From assembly GCF_040581485.1 (NCBI RefSeq), contig NC_090129.1:22574764-22638763 (forward strand): DNA of 64,000 nucleotides, given 5' to 3'. Under the pieces are notes generated by a model. That model made no database searches and was not told where the DNA came from. It saw only the letters and a program-made list of their open reading frames with translations. The translations under genes and the position numbers were made by a program. Positions 40,701 to 53,324 of the stretch are shown one piece after another. Position 1 is the first letter of the stretch. Each line of letters begins with the position of its first letter. The DNA is from Linepithema humile (Eukaryota; Arthropoda; Insecta; Hymenoptera; Formicidae).

Positions 40701-43700
40701 TAATGAACTTTGAAAATTAAGGCCGCCAACTAATAAGTTACGCGCGAACGCTCCGCGCCATCAATAATGCACAAAATGCGATTGAAAATTATTAATTATG
40801 TCATTCGGATGCACAATATGATGAGTAAAAGAATAAATGCATTATATGTTAAAGTATTAAAAATGTCATATCTCGCAACGAATATTGCAATATTATTTCG
40901 TTGTTACGTTTTTAATTGAATGCACAGTCAGAAGAATAAGGAATAATCTCTATTATAATGTAAAACAAATATTTACTTTATCTGCAAGCAAATCCGACAC
41001 TGTTTCTATTTTTACACTGCACCGCATCAAGAGAACGGGAAAGACATTGTTTTCTATTACGCGAATTGGAAACACGTGCGGCAAATCGCATTTCGCGCGA
41101 ACCAAGACTAAACGCGGGGGCTTGACCTACCTACCTTTTATCGATGATCCTATCCTTGATCCTTACGTCCGTAGTGTTGCCATCGCCCGGAAAAAGTGCA
41201 AGAAGCGTCACACCTGCGGCAAATGAAAGGAAATCGCCTAGGATCGGGGAACAGACGTCAAGAATTTCGCGTCGCGGTAAATACAATCGGGGATAAGTCG
41301 TGTGTGGTTCTAAAGTCTCTAGAAGAGAGAAATGCTTGGAAAATGTCGAACAGCACGTTCTATCGGAAATTGTGAGGCGCGAGGAAGAGACTAGAGAAGA
41401 AAATAATTTATTTTCTTTCTTTTACTTCGATTTTTTTCTATTGAAATTTAATCTCGAATTTATCTCGTGAAATCTTAGTAACTATTAGAGGAAAAATTCT
41501 TAGTTTTTTTTATTTAGTGCAAAAGTAAAATGAAACGTCATAATTTCAACGAATTATTTTATGCGAGTCAAGCGCGTCTGAAGATTAATTCTCACTGTTT
41601 TCGAAATGCCGCACTTGAATTGAAAAGCAACTTATCCACCGCCTTATCTCTCGTTCGAGATAAATCGACACTCACTCTTAGCGTGCGGCTGCGAACGAAT
41701 TCCGGCGTGACATGTCTGGAAACTGCGGCACGTCCTGACCTGGTCCAGGCGGGGACAGTGCTTTCCGCCGTTCTTCTCTGAGATCTCGATCAGCCGGCTG
41801 CGCCTTTGAGTGCCACTTCCGCATCCGTTATCGCACGGACTCCATGGACTCCATTCGCTCACTGCACAGTCTACCACTATAAGAAAAGAATGAGACTGGC
41901 GTTAAGATCTGACCGTCTGGTCGTTTCTTGCAGAGAAAAGATAAAATGGTCCCGAAGCTGCCACTGGTAGAATGCGATCGACAAATCGATAGTAAGACAC
42001 TCGGAAAACGTGTCGTTTAAGTTCTCTTCTGATTTCTTTTAATTTTTGTGAATATCTAACTCGAATTTTTTACAACATGCACAAAATGCTATGTGATTGT
42101 AATTAATTCTCCCTTTAAATGCAAGAAATTGTAGCTTATATTTAAAGGACATGTGTGTTCCAAAAGGAGTGGAACAGTCAAACGCGTTATTTTGCCGACC
42201 TTTTACGCAGCGTACAAAAGGCAGTCCGCAAGAATGGCGATTTACGAACGTCCCTTCGCAACGTTTTGCCGTGCATTGTTCACATCATCGTTATATCGGC
42301 AGGAAAACGAAGGGACATTTGAGGTGGGCAAAAATGCGATAAATGTGTCGGCAATCACCGATGCTCTTCGCCATTGAAGAGAACACATGAAATACGGGAG
42401 ATGAAAATTCATTTAAAGTGTCGTTGTTTCACATTGCACGAAGCACATTGAGAATAAATGTCGTGACATTTAAAAAATGGGACGATCAATGTGTTTATAG
42501 TTTGATGTTTAATGGAACATTCCAAATAAAATCGAAACTGTTATTACCGAATTTTTAACGTGAATCTGAAACGAGAACTGAGCAATTAACCAAATAATAT
42601 TTCGCTTTTTATAACACATAGCAAACTAAATGACGTAATTCAGCTTACGTTTTTAATATGCTCTCCTTTTGTAATAAAACGTTATTGCGCGTAGCTTAAA
42701 AAGATAATTAGAGAAAAATATTCAAATTAACATTTTGCTCTTTCATTTCTTCAAAGTAAAGAAAGTAAAAAAATGAAAGCTTTTGAAAGTTGCAATGCGG
42801 AATGCATTATAAATGGAGTAAGAATGTGTATTATAATGAAGTACATGATATTGTTACAAACATTAATTTGATGTTAAATATGTTAAAACAGTATTTAAAA
42901 CTGAATAAAATATTTCGGAGATAATTTTATATTTGCATTTGTGTATCGCAAATTACGTATAATTAGATAGTGAATGGCAATTATGTATTTACCGCTTCTC
43001 AATTATGTTATTAACGCAATTACAATATTTATATTTTTCACCTGCGTAAATTGCTGTATTGATATAATTATTAGTATATTTAATTTTAGCATTTTGCATT
43101 TTCAATATCTCTCGGTAATAATTTAAAGAGACATATTATACGATCAGTCGCGCGAGAACAGACGGTCGTAAATATGAGAGGAATATTTTATACAGAGTGC
43201 TTTAGCAAAGCCGCGCGGTAATATGCGAGCTGCATTTTGCATACCGTCGGTTGAGTGGTACAATAATTTATTTATTGCTTTCTTTTTTATAATTATCCAA
43301 CGTACTAATTGCGGCCTATCATCGGTCTGGCCCGCCGACCTCGATCTCTGCTGGGACATGGTCACCGATCGATCGCATGCTCGTCAAACTAAATTATTTC
43401 GCGTGCCCGTCGGTCGTCGGTTCGCTGAATGCGAATGGCGAGTGACATACGTGTTGTTCGAGGTTCACCCAGCCGAGCATCGGTGTAATAGGGGAGATAA
43501 TGCACGGTCACTGGCCCACAACAGTCCATGTAAGATGTCACATGTTACCCATGTACAGAGTCGAACTTCCGCAATACGCCACTCGCCCAAGCTGATACCA
43601 AATACGCTTTACATACGCGCAGTCTTCCCTTCTTCGAATTATTTCGAAAGATACAAATAATTCTCAAATATCTCGTTCAGAACATGATAAAATACTTGAT

Positions 43701-46697
43701 ATGACAGTTTTTTACGTTTCTCTTCAATGATTCAAGCTTTTAAAGAACAATCCGCGGCACAACTTCTTGTTTTAGAAGTAAAAATGTAGAAACTATTATT
43801 AGAAATTCACGTTACGTAAATAGAAATACATAAATGTTCCTTTTGTAATTTTTATATTCTATTTACGTCGTTGCAATCTAATTCGTCGATGATGCTACAA
43901 AGCATGTACATTCGCGTCTCATCTCAAGCCTACGATGGGGATAAAAATGAGATTATCCTGCTTCTAGACGAACGGCTTTGAGCCATTCGGAAAACGATTT
44001 CAACTGCAAGTACTGTACGTTACATCTTCAAGTCGGAAGGAACGACACTTCTTCTGGCAAGCGTGATAATCGCGTTCCGACATAGCTTTAGCTATACAGA
44101 ATATCGAATTCCTTGCAGCTTCGCGAATGACAGAAATCAGAACATTGAAGATGAACATTCCTGATGGAAAATGCAGTAAGATGCAAGAAAATCGTTTTAT
44201 TTTCTACAAATGCTCTCTTTCCTTTTTCAATCGCTCCGTGATTGCTCTACTAGAAATAACAAGCACAATAAACGTAGATTTTGTCATTGTTATTATTGTT
44301 GTTGTTGTTTAGCGAACGATTTAATCGTATGCCAGTCGATTACCTGGCAATTAAATTGGTAAAACATGGCCGTGTTAAATGAACGAGAATGTGCATTGAG
44401 TAACATTAATCCTTTTGCTGCTAACAGGCGCGTCGTTCAACGACCCATAAAATTCCAAACAATTTAAAATAACTGTGCACCAAAGTGGAAATAGCTCGAC
44501 TATTTGTTATGTAAATATTGATGATGAAACCATAAACAGTACTCATTGTGAGTGACACGACTAATTATAATTATATTATCAATGACGGAAAAATATTTAA
44601 TAAAATTTCTCTTTTCTCCAAGAAAAGAAATCGGAAAATGAAAACATGTTATTACATTCTTAAAATAAAAACAAATTACTTTTTGGTAATTTAGTTTTTA
44701 ATTTAGTTTTAATTTAGTTTTTAATATTTAGCGCAATAAATTAGTAAACCGTATATTGTTGCAAAGTTTGAATCGTACAAGCGATCACTCGCATGTGATA
44801 TTGCAAAAACAAAAATTCGAATAAATCATTAATTTATTGGCAATCCTAAATCTTTCTCGATTTATCTTATATTTATAGAATATGAAAAGATATGGTCTAT
44901 AAATCGCAATGTACATCTACAAAGATATTCTTCATTTTTATGCTTTGTCGGAGCTGACCTTATGCTTTGTCGGTCAGCGTTATCAGCTTTACTTAGGGTA
45001 TATAGCAGCGATATTTCTTCCGACTTCTGTGTAGGATGGTTCCCAATGGGCCATTTCTTCTAAATATTTCTTCTAAATACGATTTACACGCACATATCAA
45101 TATTTACGTGCATTCTTTTTTATTTGCCTGAAGTCATTTTTGATATCCGATTCCATTCAAGTTCGAATAAATTTCTGACAAATATTTTAGTCAATTTTAC
45201 TAATGATTTCTGCGAGGATTTGGTTTTTTAAAATAAAATTTTAGATTTCGAGGTTTCGAAGCTCGGTATATTACGTTGATAGATTTACGCAATCTGCATA
45301 ATAAGGAGCATCAAACACACACAATACAATTGTCTGAGGCATTTATCATTTCTAGCGCTTTGGCCATGCGTGTCAGTTTCCATTACATGCAATACATCAA
45401 TATACCAGGTCGATAGTCAACTAAATTTTCGTTAAATGTTGTTGATATTGCTAAAATGCAATATCAATATCAGCAGTATTTTGAGAGTCATCACGCAATT
45501 GCTTTCGCAGAAAATGGAAAATAGATATTTTAAAGACTTCATAGAGAAAAATAAATCTTATTGCGTGTTTTTTATATGAATATTTGAAATATTTATACCA
45601 AGTACATAGCAGACGAGAGAACAAAATAACTAATTCTCTATCAACAAAAGTTTTTATTGACGAAATGAATAAAATTATCCATTAACAAAACTCTAGCGCG
45701 TCCAATAACGTAGTTGCTAATATTAATTAGAAACTTCAGAGTTGACGGTAAATTACTTGGCGATTCAAAGTGACCGCAATTCGCTCGCGCTAAGATGTTA
45801 AAGCAAGTACATACGTAGGTACGTCCTTAAGATGCAATATAATCCTACTAAATCTGAGACATCTAAGCGCGTGCTTAACGCAAATTGCGCCATAAGAGAA
45901 ACCATGTGCACTCGATTAATTAACATTCTATGCTATTTTCCTGTAAAAACTGTTTATTTCCTCGACGTTTTTAAATTTGATTAATTGATAGATCAAGATC
46001 TTTTATTTCACACTTTAATTTTACTGAATTTCATCGTAAAGAGTTATTGATATTTTATAAAAGACAGTCGGCAATAATTTATTATCATGAGATAATATTT
46101 TTCTTATCTGTGATCAATCTTATAGACAATTTATCTTCAATTTGTACACCTGTGTACGACACTTATACAATTTATTTTACTTTTTGCAAGAAATGTGTCA
46201 GCTTTTATTCCACAAATAAATAAGAAGTCAATAGAGACTCAACGACTAAAAAAAAAGAGTTTAGACCGCGATTAAATCTTCATAAAAAAATTAATTATTT
46301 ATAAGTATTTTGATTTTCGAAAAAAGTAATTATCTGCAAGATCAAGTAGTACAATTTTTCAAAATAGATCATCTAATTGTTGATTTTTTTTATATCGCCC
46401 ATTGCTACCCATAAGTTTTGCGTGCAAAATCGCCGAATACGTACCACCGCAAGTCTCCTTGAAGTCGTCGCAGCAGTCGGCGAGCTTGAGACAAGCGTGG
46501 TCGCAGTAGCACGGCTTATCGCGCGGGCTTTCGATAATCGCGTTCGGCGACTCTTTCTGTATGACGCAGCCGGAATCCCTGCCTTGACAGCAAAGCTTCG
46601 CGGAGCTGCAGCTTCCGGCGGCGGTCCCATCAACGGTCAGGGAAATTAGCGTGGCGATGACGGTCAGCCTGGCCAGCGTCGCGTCCTTCCTCCACAT
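37708..46697 (-). CDS. Secreted somatomedin-B and thrombospondin type-1 domain protein (SBSPON-like)
   Basis: Exons: 46697-46445, 41876-41676, 41213-41135, 40334-40261, 38075-37708; 975 nt, 324 aa. The start MWRKDATLARL opens a signal peptide (hydrophobic 11-22, small residues TAAG before cysteine 30). Residues 30-83 are a somatomedin-B domain with the SCSSAKLCC, CYCDHAC and DCCDDF cysteine pattern. Residues 85-140 are a thrombospondin type-1 repeat (SEWSPWSPC, RTCRSFQTC). A short exon (CVAFTIVRVSRGC) and the last exon (CVERPGN, STCHGKWI) match the conserved C-terminal half of vertebrate SBSPON, which also has spaced cysteines and a C-x-G-x-W end. Vertebrate relatives are secreted matrix proteins of unclear function. 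The protein ends in an unusual arginine-rich tail. The first intron is about 4.6 kb. The domain exons are firm; exons 3 and 4 rest on frame-keeping splice sites and family resemblance. Confidence 0.85.
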
Positions 46698-48299
46698 TCT
46701 CCTCCGAATTCCGCGATCCTGACGACCTTGCTCCGACCGCCACCAGCCACTACGACCTTGGTTGGTCCCACCAGTCGTGGAAACGCACACACGTGCCGTT
46801 AGAACTCCCGCTCGCCACTTTACAGCAACTCTTCACGCCTGCGATCAGTCGTCGACATATCGATCTATGCACTTCGTTTAATATCGTTTTTAGTTTCTGG
46901 AGGAGAATGTCTTTTCAATTTTAATGAAGTTCATGTTCGAGACTAGTTCGTATATTGTACCATTAGATTCTCGTTGCCGACGTTCACCAATCACTGACCA
47001 AAATCACGTCTCTGCAAGAAGATACTCGAATAATTAACTTTTTTTTACATCACGGACTTTTCAACAAAGTTGCAAAATAACTATTGTCTCTTAATTCATG
47101 AAGAATCATCAATATTTTTACATACAAGAATTTATAATTAATCAAAATGCTTTATAATAATTTTATTTTGAACTGTCACATTATATTTACTTTTAAATAT
47201 CAGGAAAATAAAAATACAGGGAATGCTTACGAGCACCTTACGACACGCATCGGTCGGATATTCGCGACTTCAACTGCCAAGAGAAGCGAGCGGCAGGAAA
47301 CAAACCCTATTCGCGCTCGACCCTTCGATGGAGGGTGTCGCGATCCAACTGAGCGTTTCAACCCCGCGAGCGCGAGAAGAGCGTAACGAGGCGCGCGCGC
47401 TACGTTGCGCCTTCGCCGACTCGTCGTCCTTGCTTTTCGTACTCGGCGCACCTCCCACGGGAACTGCAGCAGCCGGCATCTGTCCGAGCGCATGCCCGAA
47501 CGAATCTCACGAGACACCACGATTTAGTGCTTGCAGCTTTTAATGGAATTTAAAGCGTAACAATTCGTACCGGATGTAACGGTAACATATATGGAGCATT
47601 AGATATCGCCTTAGACTAGTTTTTATTCTTACTCTCAGACATAACGTGGAGGAAGACCACATTATTCGCCGCAATGCACTAAATTACAACATTCTGTCTT
47701 AGAACCGTGTCCATCGGTTACAAGTGCTTTGGCAATTTTTTTTTTTTTTTTCGGCGATATACAAGAGAATTAATTTTCCACGCCTGTGCTTGTTAGCATC
47801 GTGATATATGTTAAATAAACATTGAAAAGTTTTTATGCATTTATACGAAACTGGAACGACTTTTCTCATCGTAAACCCGTGTGCCTAAGGTCGGATAATG
47901 GGAAGCAAGAAACAACAGGGAATGAGGAGATTATGCTCTTGGCAATGGCGCGCAATTATAGAACACGCGGCAAACTTTCGCAATATCTGTACCCAACTTA
48001 CATTGCTTAATACAGACTGCATTCTAGGCGTGAGTAGCTTTTTAACCTTAGTCCGCTCGCGTATATATTTCTTTCCTCTTTTGCGTATATATATTAGCTA
48101 TTATAGATACCGTCCAATCTTCATTACAAATGCATCTTGCTACGAAATCTGCTTTGTACGGATTTAACCAACGACTTGTTATTAATAATAAACAGTAATA
48201 AGATTCTTCATTGTGTGCTCCTTTGTACACGATGAGAGTAGGATCTCGAGAAATGAATATTCTAGCATTTTCATTCTGTTTTTAATATAAAATCATAAT
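46698..48299. other. Upstream region of the somatomedin-B gene; no gene seen
   Basis: A CpG-rich block at 47230-47540 would suit a promoter or untranslated first exon of the - strand gene. Both strands have open frames of 70-106 codons there, as expected from base composition, with no recognisable domain. A T16 run lies at 47736-47751. Confidence 0.4.

Positions 48300-48366
<67 letters not shown>
48300..48366. repeat. (GA)n microsatellite
   Basis: About 67 bases of GA repeats broken only by GAAA interruptions, about 360 bases upstream of the U1 gene. Long GA tracts can bind GAGA-type factors in insects; here that is only a possibility. Confidence 0.9.
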
Positions 48367-48367
<1 letters not shown>

Positions 48368-48660
48368 CCAGTTAATAAATAAAAAATATATAATTTACTA
48401 TATATAAAATGCAATTGTACGTATTAATTTTTCTGTAGATATAAATTAATTCATATGTATAATTTTTCATCAATTTTAAATTGCAAACTAGTGAACGCAG
48501 AACATCTCATAAGCTTTATGAATTTACAATTAAATAAAAATCCAATTTTTTTTCGAATATGAAAGATTAACCTTCTCTTTCGCATAACAACGTTGATCTG
48601 TAATAAAGACATGTGCACGCGCGCATAGTTCCCACACTCGCCGCTACGCTGCGCAAGCGT

Positions 48661-48728
48661 GAATAACCTTACTCGTATTTAACATTTCATCGGCGGCTTA
48701 TAAGACTGGGCTTGAGAAGGCTGAAAGC
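48661..48728 (+). promoter_or_regulatory. U1 snRNA promoter region
   Basis: The upstream 68 bases of the U1 gene should hold the proximal sequence element expected at about -60 to -40 in insect snRNA genes (here around 48668-48690). A palindromic TATA-like CTTATAAG lies at 48699-48706, about -30 to -23. The element is assigned by position, not by a verified species consensus. Confidence 0.5.
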
Positions 48729-48890
48729 ATACTTACCTGGCGCAGAGGTTACCGTGATCATGAAGGCGGTTCCTCCAGGGCGAGGCTCTTCCATTGCACT
48801 ACGGTTGAGCTGACCCTTGCGAATATCCCTAATGTGGATATCTCGGGCGTACAATTTTTGATAGTCGGGACTGCGTTCGCGCTATCCCGG
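48729..48890 (+). ncRNA. U1: U1 spliceosomal snRNA
   Basis: The RNA component of the U1 snRNP, which base-pairs with 5' splice sites in the nucleus. It starts with ATACTTACCTGG, the segment complementary to splice donors. GATCATGAAGGC is the stem-loop I region bound by U1-70K, CCATTGCACTACGG is the stem-loop II loop bound by U1A, and AATTTTTGAT is the Sm-protein site, followed by the terminal stem-loop ending GCGCTATCCCGG. At about 162 nt it has the family length, with all parts in order and no truncation, so it appears to be an intact gene. The 3' end was set by the closing stem. An AAACAGAAAAAACAC stretch shortly downstream may act as the 3' box. Confidence 0.95.
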
Positions 48891-48917
48891 AGAATAGAAC
48901 TCAAACAGAAAAAACAC

Positions 48918-51636
48918 TGCATAAAATTTGCACCTTCTAACTCTTAATAGAACAAGGAAAAAAAAACTTTTTTCTTCTCTCGAGAAAAGACATTAACGTA
49001 ACTTGGAATTTAGCTTTGCAAGTTTTGACCTATTTTCGAGATACATATTTAATTGAACAATCAGTCGAGTTGTAACTTGATGATGAATTCTTTTGACTGT
49101 GTCTCCTGCTTTTTAGAAAAAACTTATAATATTCCATACTTTTCAAACTTGAAACCGTAGTGACTACGACGTGTAGTCTCTTTTCAGCTTTAACTCACAA
49201 TATTTTATTAACACATACCGTGCCGCATGAGTCACTGATGACCCCCGCTGAACTTTCCGATCACGCTGTTTGAAATACAATATTTCATACTTCTTATTAA
49301 TGATACTTTTTGTTTTATAAAGCATTTTTATAATTCTAATTTTATATATAACAAATAATAGATACGAAAAAATGATTTAAAAAAATAAGTAACAGTAATT
49401 AAGTAATCAATTAGCGCATTTTTCTTTCTATAATGTAATGCTACTTTCAATAAAATGCTAGGCACATTTAACGAAATTACTGATGAAAAAAAATGGAATA
49501 AATATTTCAAATGCTTTTTTTTTTTTATTTGGAGTGTATTGAATCTTTAGATGCAAACTCCATTTTGTAACATCCTGCAACCGAATGAATAATAGTGAAC
49601 GTGAAAGAGTTTATCAATTTTTCACATTCATTGACAACAATAGTGTATATACGTGATCGGACTTTACTGGAATCACACGCTGAACGGATACGTCGATAAC
49701 GGTCGAATATTATCGCACTCGCATACAGGGTATTCTTCCGAAATCGATTTCGACTCTGAATAGCGGAAATGCAGTTTATCGTGACAATATGTAAATGTAT
49801 AACAAGGAGCTCCAAGAGTTTTCGGAGTTTTCAGACGTGGAGTTTTTGCGTTAGCGCTCAACAAGTAACGAAGGGCAAAAAGTTTTTTGCGAAACGAATA
49901 AAAGTCCCAGGTGAACGTCGACCGATCCGAATTGAATCCCCGATACTCGGAGCAGCCGAGAACGTTGATTAATCGCACGTGCAAACAACATGTAACGCTG
50001 CTCGATATCCGCAGTCCCTTTTCCCGGAGATGGAGCGCGCTCCTGGAAGACGACAATTAATTTCCCCAATTCTGTCGACCGTTCTACGATGTTCGCGCCA
50101 GCTGCGCCGACATTAATAAGAGAAGACATACGTATCGTTGTAGATAGTGGAAAGTCGATATACTTTGCGGCTTCCTTTTATTTGTGACCTCAAATGAGAA
50201 CACTAAAAAGACAATGCGTTTCAACGCAGACGCATAATTATTTTTTTATCTCGTAGAGATCTAAGAAAAAATTTTTTAGATTAAACAATTATTTGAAAAT
50301 GCTTATGTGCTCTTCTGTTCTCTAATCATGTAGTTATTTCAAGACTATTTTTCTTTAATAGTTTAATGATTTTTTAATAATCTAATTTTTTATTATTCTG
50401 TTATTGCATTATACAGAAATTTTATTAATTTATAGAAATTGAATATAATGATATATATATTCAGACAAACTATATCAAATAAATTTTTAATGTAAAATTT
50501 ATATTCTATTTATCGTTTTAAAATTTTTATTATTGAATATGAAAAGAGAAAGAGTTATAAAATATGATATAATAATTATATATATATAGCATTTAGATTT
50601 GATTCATATTTATTATTATTATATTTTATAGCTTTTTATATTTAATAAAACTTAAAATAATAAATGGAATATAAATTTTATTGCTAGTGCACTAATTTTT
50701 TAATAGCATGGTTATTAAATTTTGTGAGATATTTTTAAACCAAATTTTGCAAGAGCCATAATTTTATTTAAAAAACGCAATTTTATGCTAGATTGAGTCA
50801 GTTTTATGGTTAGTGATAAAAAAATCCATTTAGGTCGTGGGTAAATTGACAGGTCGAGAGTGCGATTGCACTTCAAAAGTCACACGCAAAACTCGATTCA
50901 TGTAAAGAGAATAGACCATGATAGCGCTAATATAACGAGAAAATCTAATTTGCTCGCTGTCGAAGTTATCGGTTGGCGAAACACAGTTTTTAGATATTAG
51001 CATTATTGTGCAAACGGAGAAAACTTTGAAATAGAGTTACCCGCATTTCACAATTATCGACGCAATAATCGGGTTTTTTTTGCTTCTACTTTGTGCTTTT
51101 GATGCTGATATTGTACGCTAACTTAATTTTTCAAAATAAATTAGAAATCTGTATATTACATAACATGCTGAAATAATTTCTTCAGCAAGACGCTATTGCT
51201 GATAAACTTGAAAATGTAGTATAAACGATAAGACTTATCGCATCTGAATTGCTTAAGATTATTATAGTCAGTAAATATTACAAAATTAGCCGCGCGCTGG
51301 AAAATTTTCGTATTTATTTAATAATTGTGGAAATAATTAAAGAAGACTGGTGATGACATTGAGAGGCTGTACATGAATTGTTTCAGATTTTTAACAAAAC
51401 ATATAATTATAATAAACATTATCAGTTAGAATTAAAACAATCACAATATATTATTTGATAAAAACGATAAAAGAAATTAATAGAAAACAAATTTTAATTT
51501 TTTACTTTAACTCTGTTGTATTATTTAATTTATTTTTTATATTAGGAAATATGCATATAACAAATATGATTTTTTATAAGAAATTTTGATAAATAATTTC
51601 TTCCTAGACACAAATTTCTTCTTAGATCAAGTCATG
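48918..51636. other. Intergenic region between U1 and SVIP
   Basis: AT-rich DNA without a supported gene. Frames of 80-127 codons around 49.5-50.1 kb overlap each other on both strands in a locally GC-richer block and show no domain. Confidence 0.55.
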
Positions 51637-51672
51637 ATTTGCATACCATGATTTGCATACAATGATTTGCAT
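51637..51672 (+). promoter_or_regulatory. Three POU octamer motifs at 14-bp spacing
   Basis: The octamer ATTTGCAT occurs at 51637-51644, 51651-51658 and 51665-51672, exactly 14 bp apart, within imperfect ATGATTTGCATAC units. This is the classic binding word for POU-domain (Oct-type) factors. It lies about 660 bases upstream of the SVIP start codon. It could be a regulatory cluster or simply a small tandem duplication. Confidence 0.5.
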
Positions 51673-52330
51673 ATTATTGTGCTATTTCGGTCAGAGGTTA
51701 TTGATGACAGCTATTGTTTGAATTATTTGTGAATAATTGATTATAATCAATCCACTAAATTAATCTTACAAGAAAATTCTTTCATGCAGGTCTTTTGCGC
51801 GTGCGTGAGTACGTCATCGACTAATGTAACCTCGACAGGCTTGTGCTGTGCAGAATGTTTTTTGGAACCTATATTATTTGTTTCTAATATTACACTAATA
51901 ATGTACAAAATACATTTAATTTTATATGAACTATTAATTAGTAAAATTGCACACAAACAGAATTTATTAATTTTGTGGAATAAATTTATTGCAGCCAACG
52001 ATCGTCTGTAGACGATAAACTAAAAAATTCTAATGACCCTGTCTTTTATCGAATAGATATAGAAACTTTTATTTATAGTTTAACATTTTCTATTTGCTTT
52101 TTATAACGGGCTTAACAGTATTCTTCATTTTATAACAAATAGATACGTGACTGTGTGAGGTATAGCGTCTGCTAGCGCTGTGTCACTACGCAGACGTGAG
52201 ATGTGGTCTCTGCTCTTGTCTCACAACATTACTCGATCTGTCATACACGTATTTCGTTGTTAATTTAATTTAGCAACAACGATATTCCAAGTGCCGAGCA
52301 TTCGTTTTGTTTACACTTCGACGTTTCAAA

Positions 52331-52940
52331 ATGGGCTGTTGCGGATCTTGCTTCAAAGAATCGTCATCGTATGAGGATCTCACTCCCGATCGGGTAAGTA
52401 TTCTCGCAAAGGTTATAAACACGCACTTTAATATTAATCTTTTGCATCTGTATGATTAAATGTCTTTAAATTGCTATAACATGCTTGGTGAAACAATATT
52501 TTCTTACTTTTTTGTATTTTTTGAAAGACAAACTTCTATCACTTGTTGGTTGAGTTCTAGTTTTTAATTGTTTTTCTATTTTTTTAATAGCATAATAAAT
52601 AAATAACCATGAAATACTATCTGATATTTTATGTAAACTACCCTGGTTATTCTTTTAGGAGACTATGCGTAGAAAACAGGCGGAAGCAGCTGAGAAAAGA
52701 ATAGCTGAGCAACAACAACACGGTATAAAAAATATAGAGTCGGTTAAAAGACAGCAGCAGCGGGCATTGGAACTTGAAAGACGAGAGCAAGAAGCTGCTA
52801 CTAGCAATAGAAATCCTTCGTTAAGGGTAAAAATATAAGCAATTGCAATTTTGCTATTACGTTAAATTATTTGTGTGATCAGACATTGAACTAAAACTTT
52901 ACTAAGTTGAATATCTTTATTTCAGTGGCAAGTAAGCTAA
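52331..52940 (+). CDS. SVIP: Small VCP/p97-interacting protein (SVIP)
   Basis: Exons: 52331-52393, 52659-52826, 52926-52940; 246 nt, 81 aa, close to the family's length of about 77. The protein begins MGCCGSCF, giving an N-myristoylation glycine followed by palmitoylatable cysteines that should anchor it to ER or lysosomal membranes. Residues 24-34 contain RRKQAEAAEKR, an exact match to the VCP-interacting motif R-x5-A-A-x2-R. A charged helix follows (QQQRALELERREQE), and the protein ends SLRWQVS, matching the conserved LRWTVS end. In vertebrates SVIP binds p97 and inhibits ER-associated degradation, and it also links p97 to lysosomes. The last exon has only four codons plus the stop. All junctions are GT..AG and in frame. 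The gene is convergent with the - strand SMP/C2 gene. Confidence 0.94.
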
Positions 52941-53318
52941 ATCAAGAACAGATGCATGTTACTAATTGAGAAGATTGAATCGCACGTTCATTTACAAGAT
53001 ATTGAAGGTTCTATAATATCTGATAGTTCCAACGACACTAATATGGCAAGTGCAATCTTTGTACCATTTAAACAGAATTAAGTTAAGTTGTGATTAAGCT
53101 TTGAGTATTTTAATTTAATTAGAATATTTCATCAGCTGAATCCAAACCATTAATGTTAAAGTTTGCTCTTAGCTGATGTATGTTTCATCGTATTTTATAC
53201 ATCTACTTACACGATAAATGTGCTCTAAAATGCTGCTCTAAAATATTGATACTGCTACAAGCGTTACAAGTTTTATGTCAACATATAAAGCTTGATTGCT
53301 TTTTGCTTCAATCTATTA

Positions 53319-53324
53319 AATAAA
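53319..53324 (+). terminator. Polyadenylation signal candidate for SVIP
   Basis: AATAAA about 380 bases after the SVIP stop codon. Very AT-rich sequence follows, so later signals are also possible. Confidence 0.4.

Noticed and set aside
47223..47543. 106-codon + strand frame and a 97-codon - strand frame in the same block
   Set aside because: Mutually overlapping frames in CpG-rich DNA, more consistent with a promoter or leader.
48300..48366. Repeat array considered as CRISPR or satellite
   Set aside because: It is a simple dinucleotide microsatellite with no spacers, in a eukaryotic genome.
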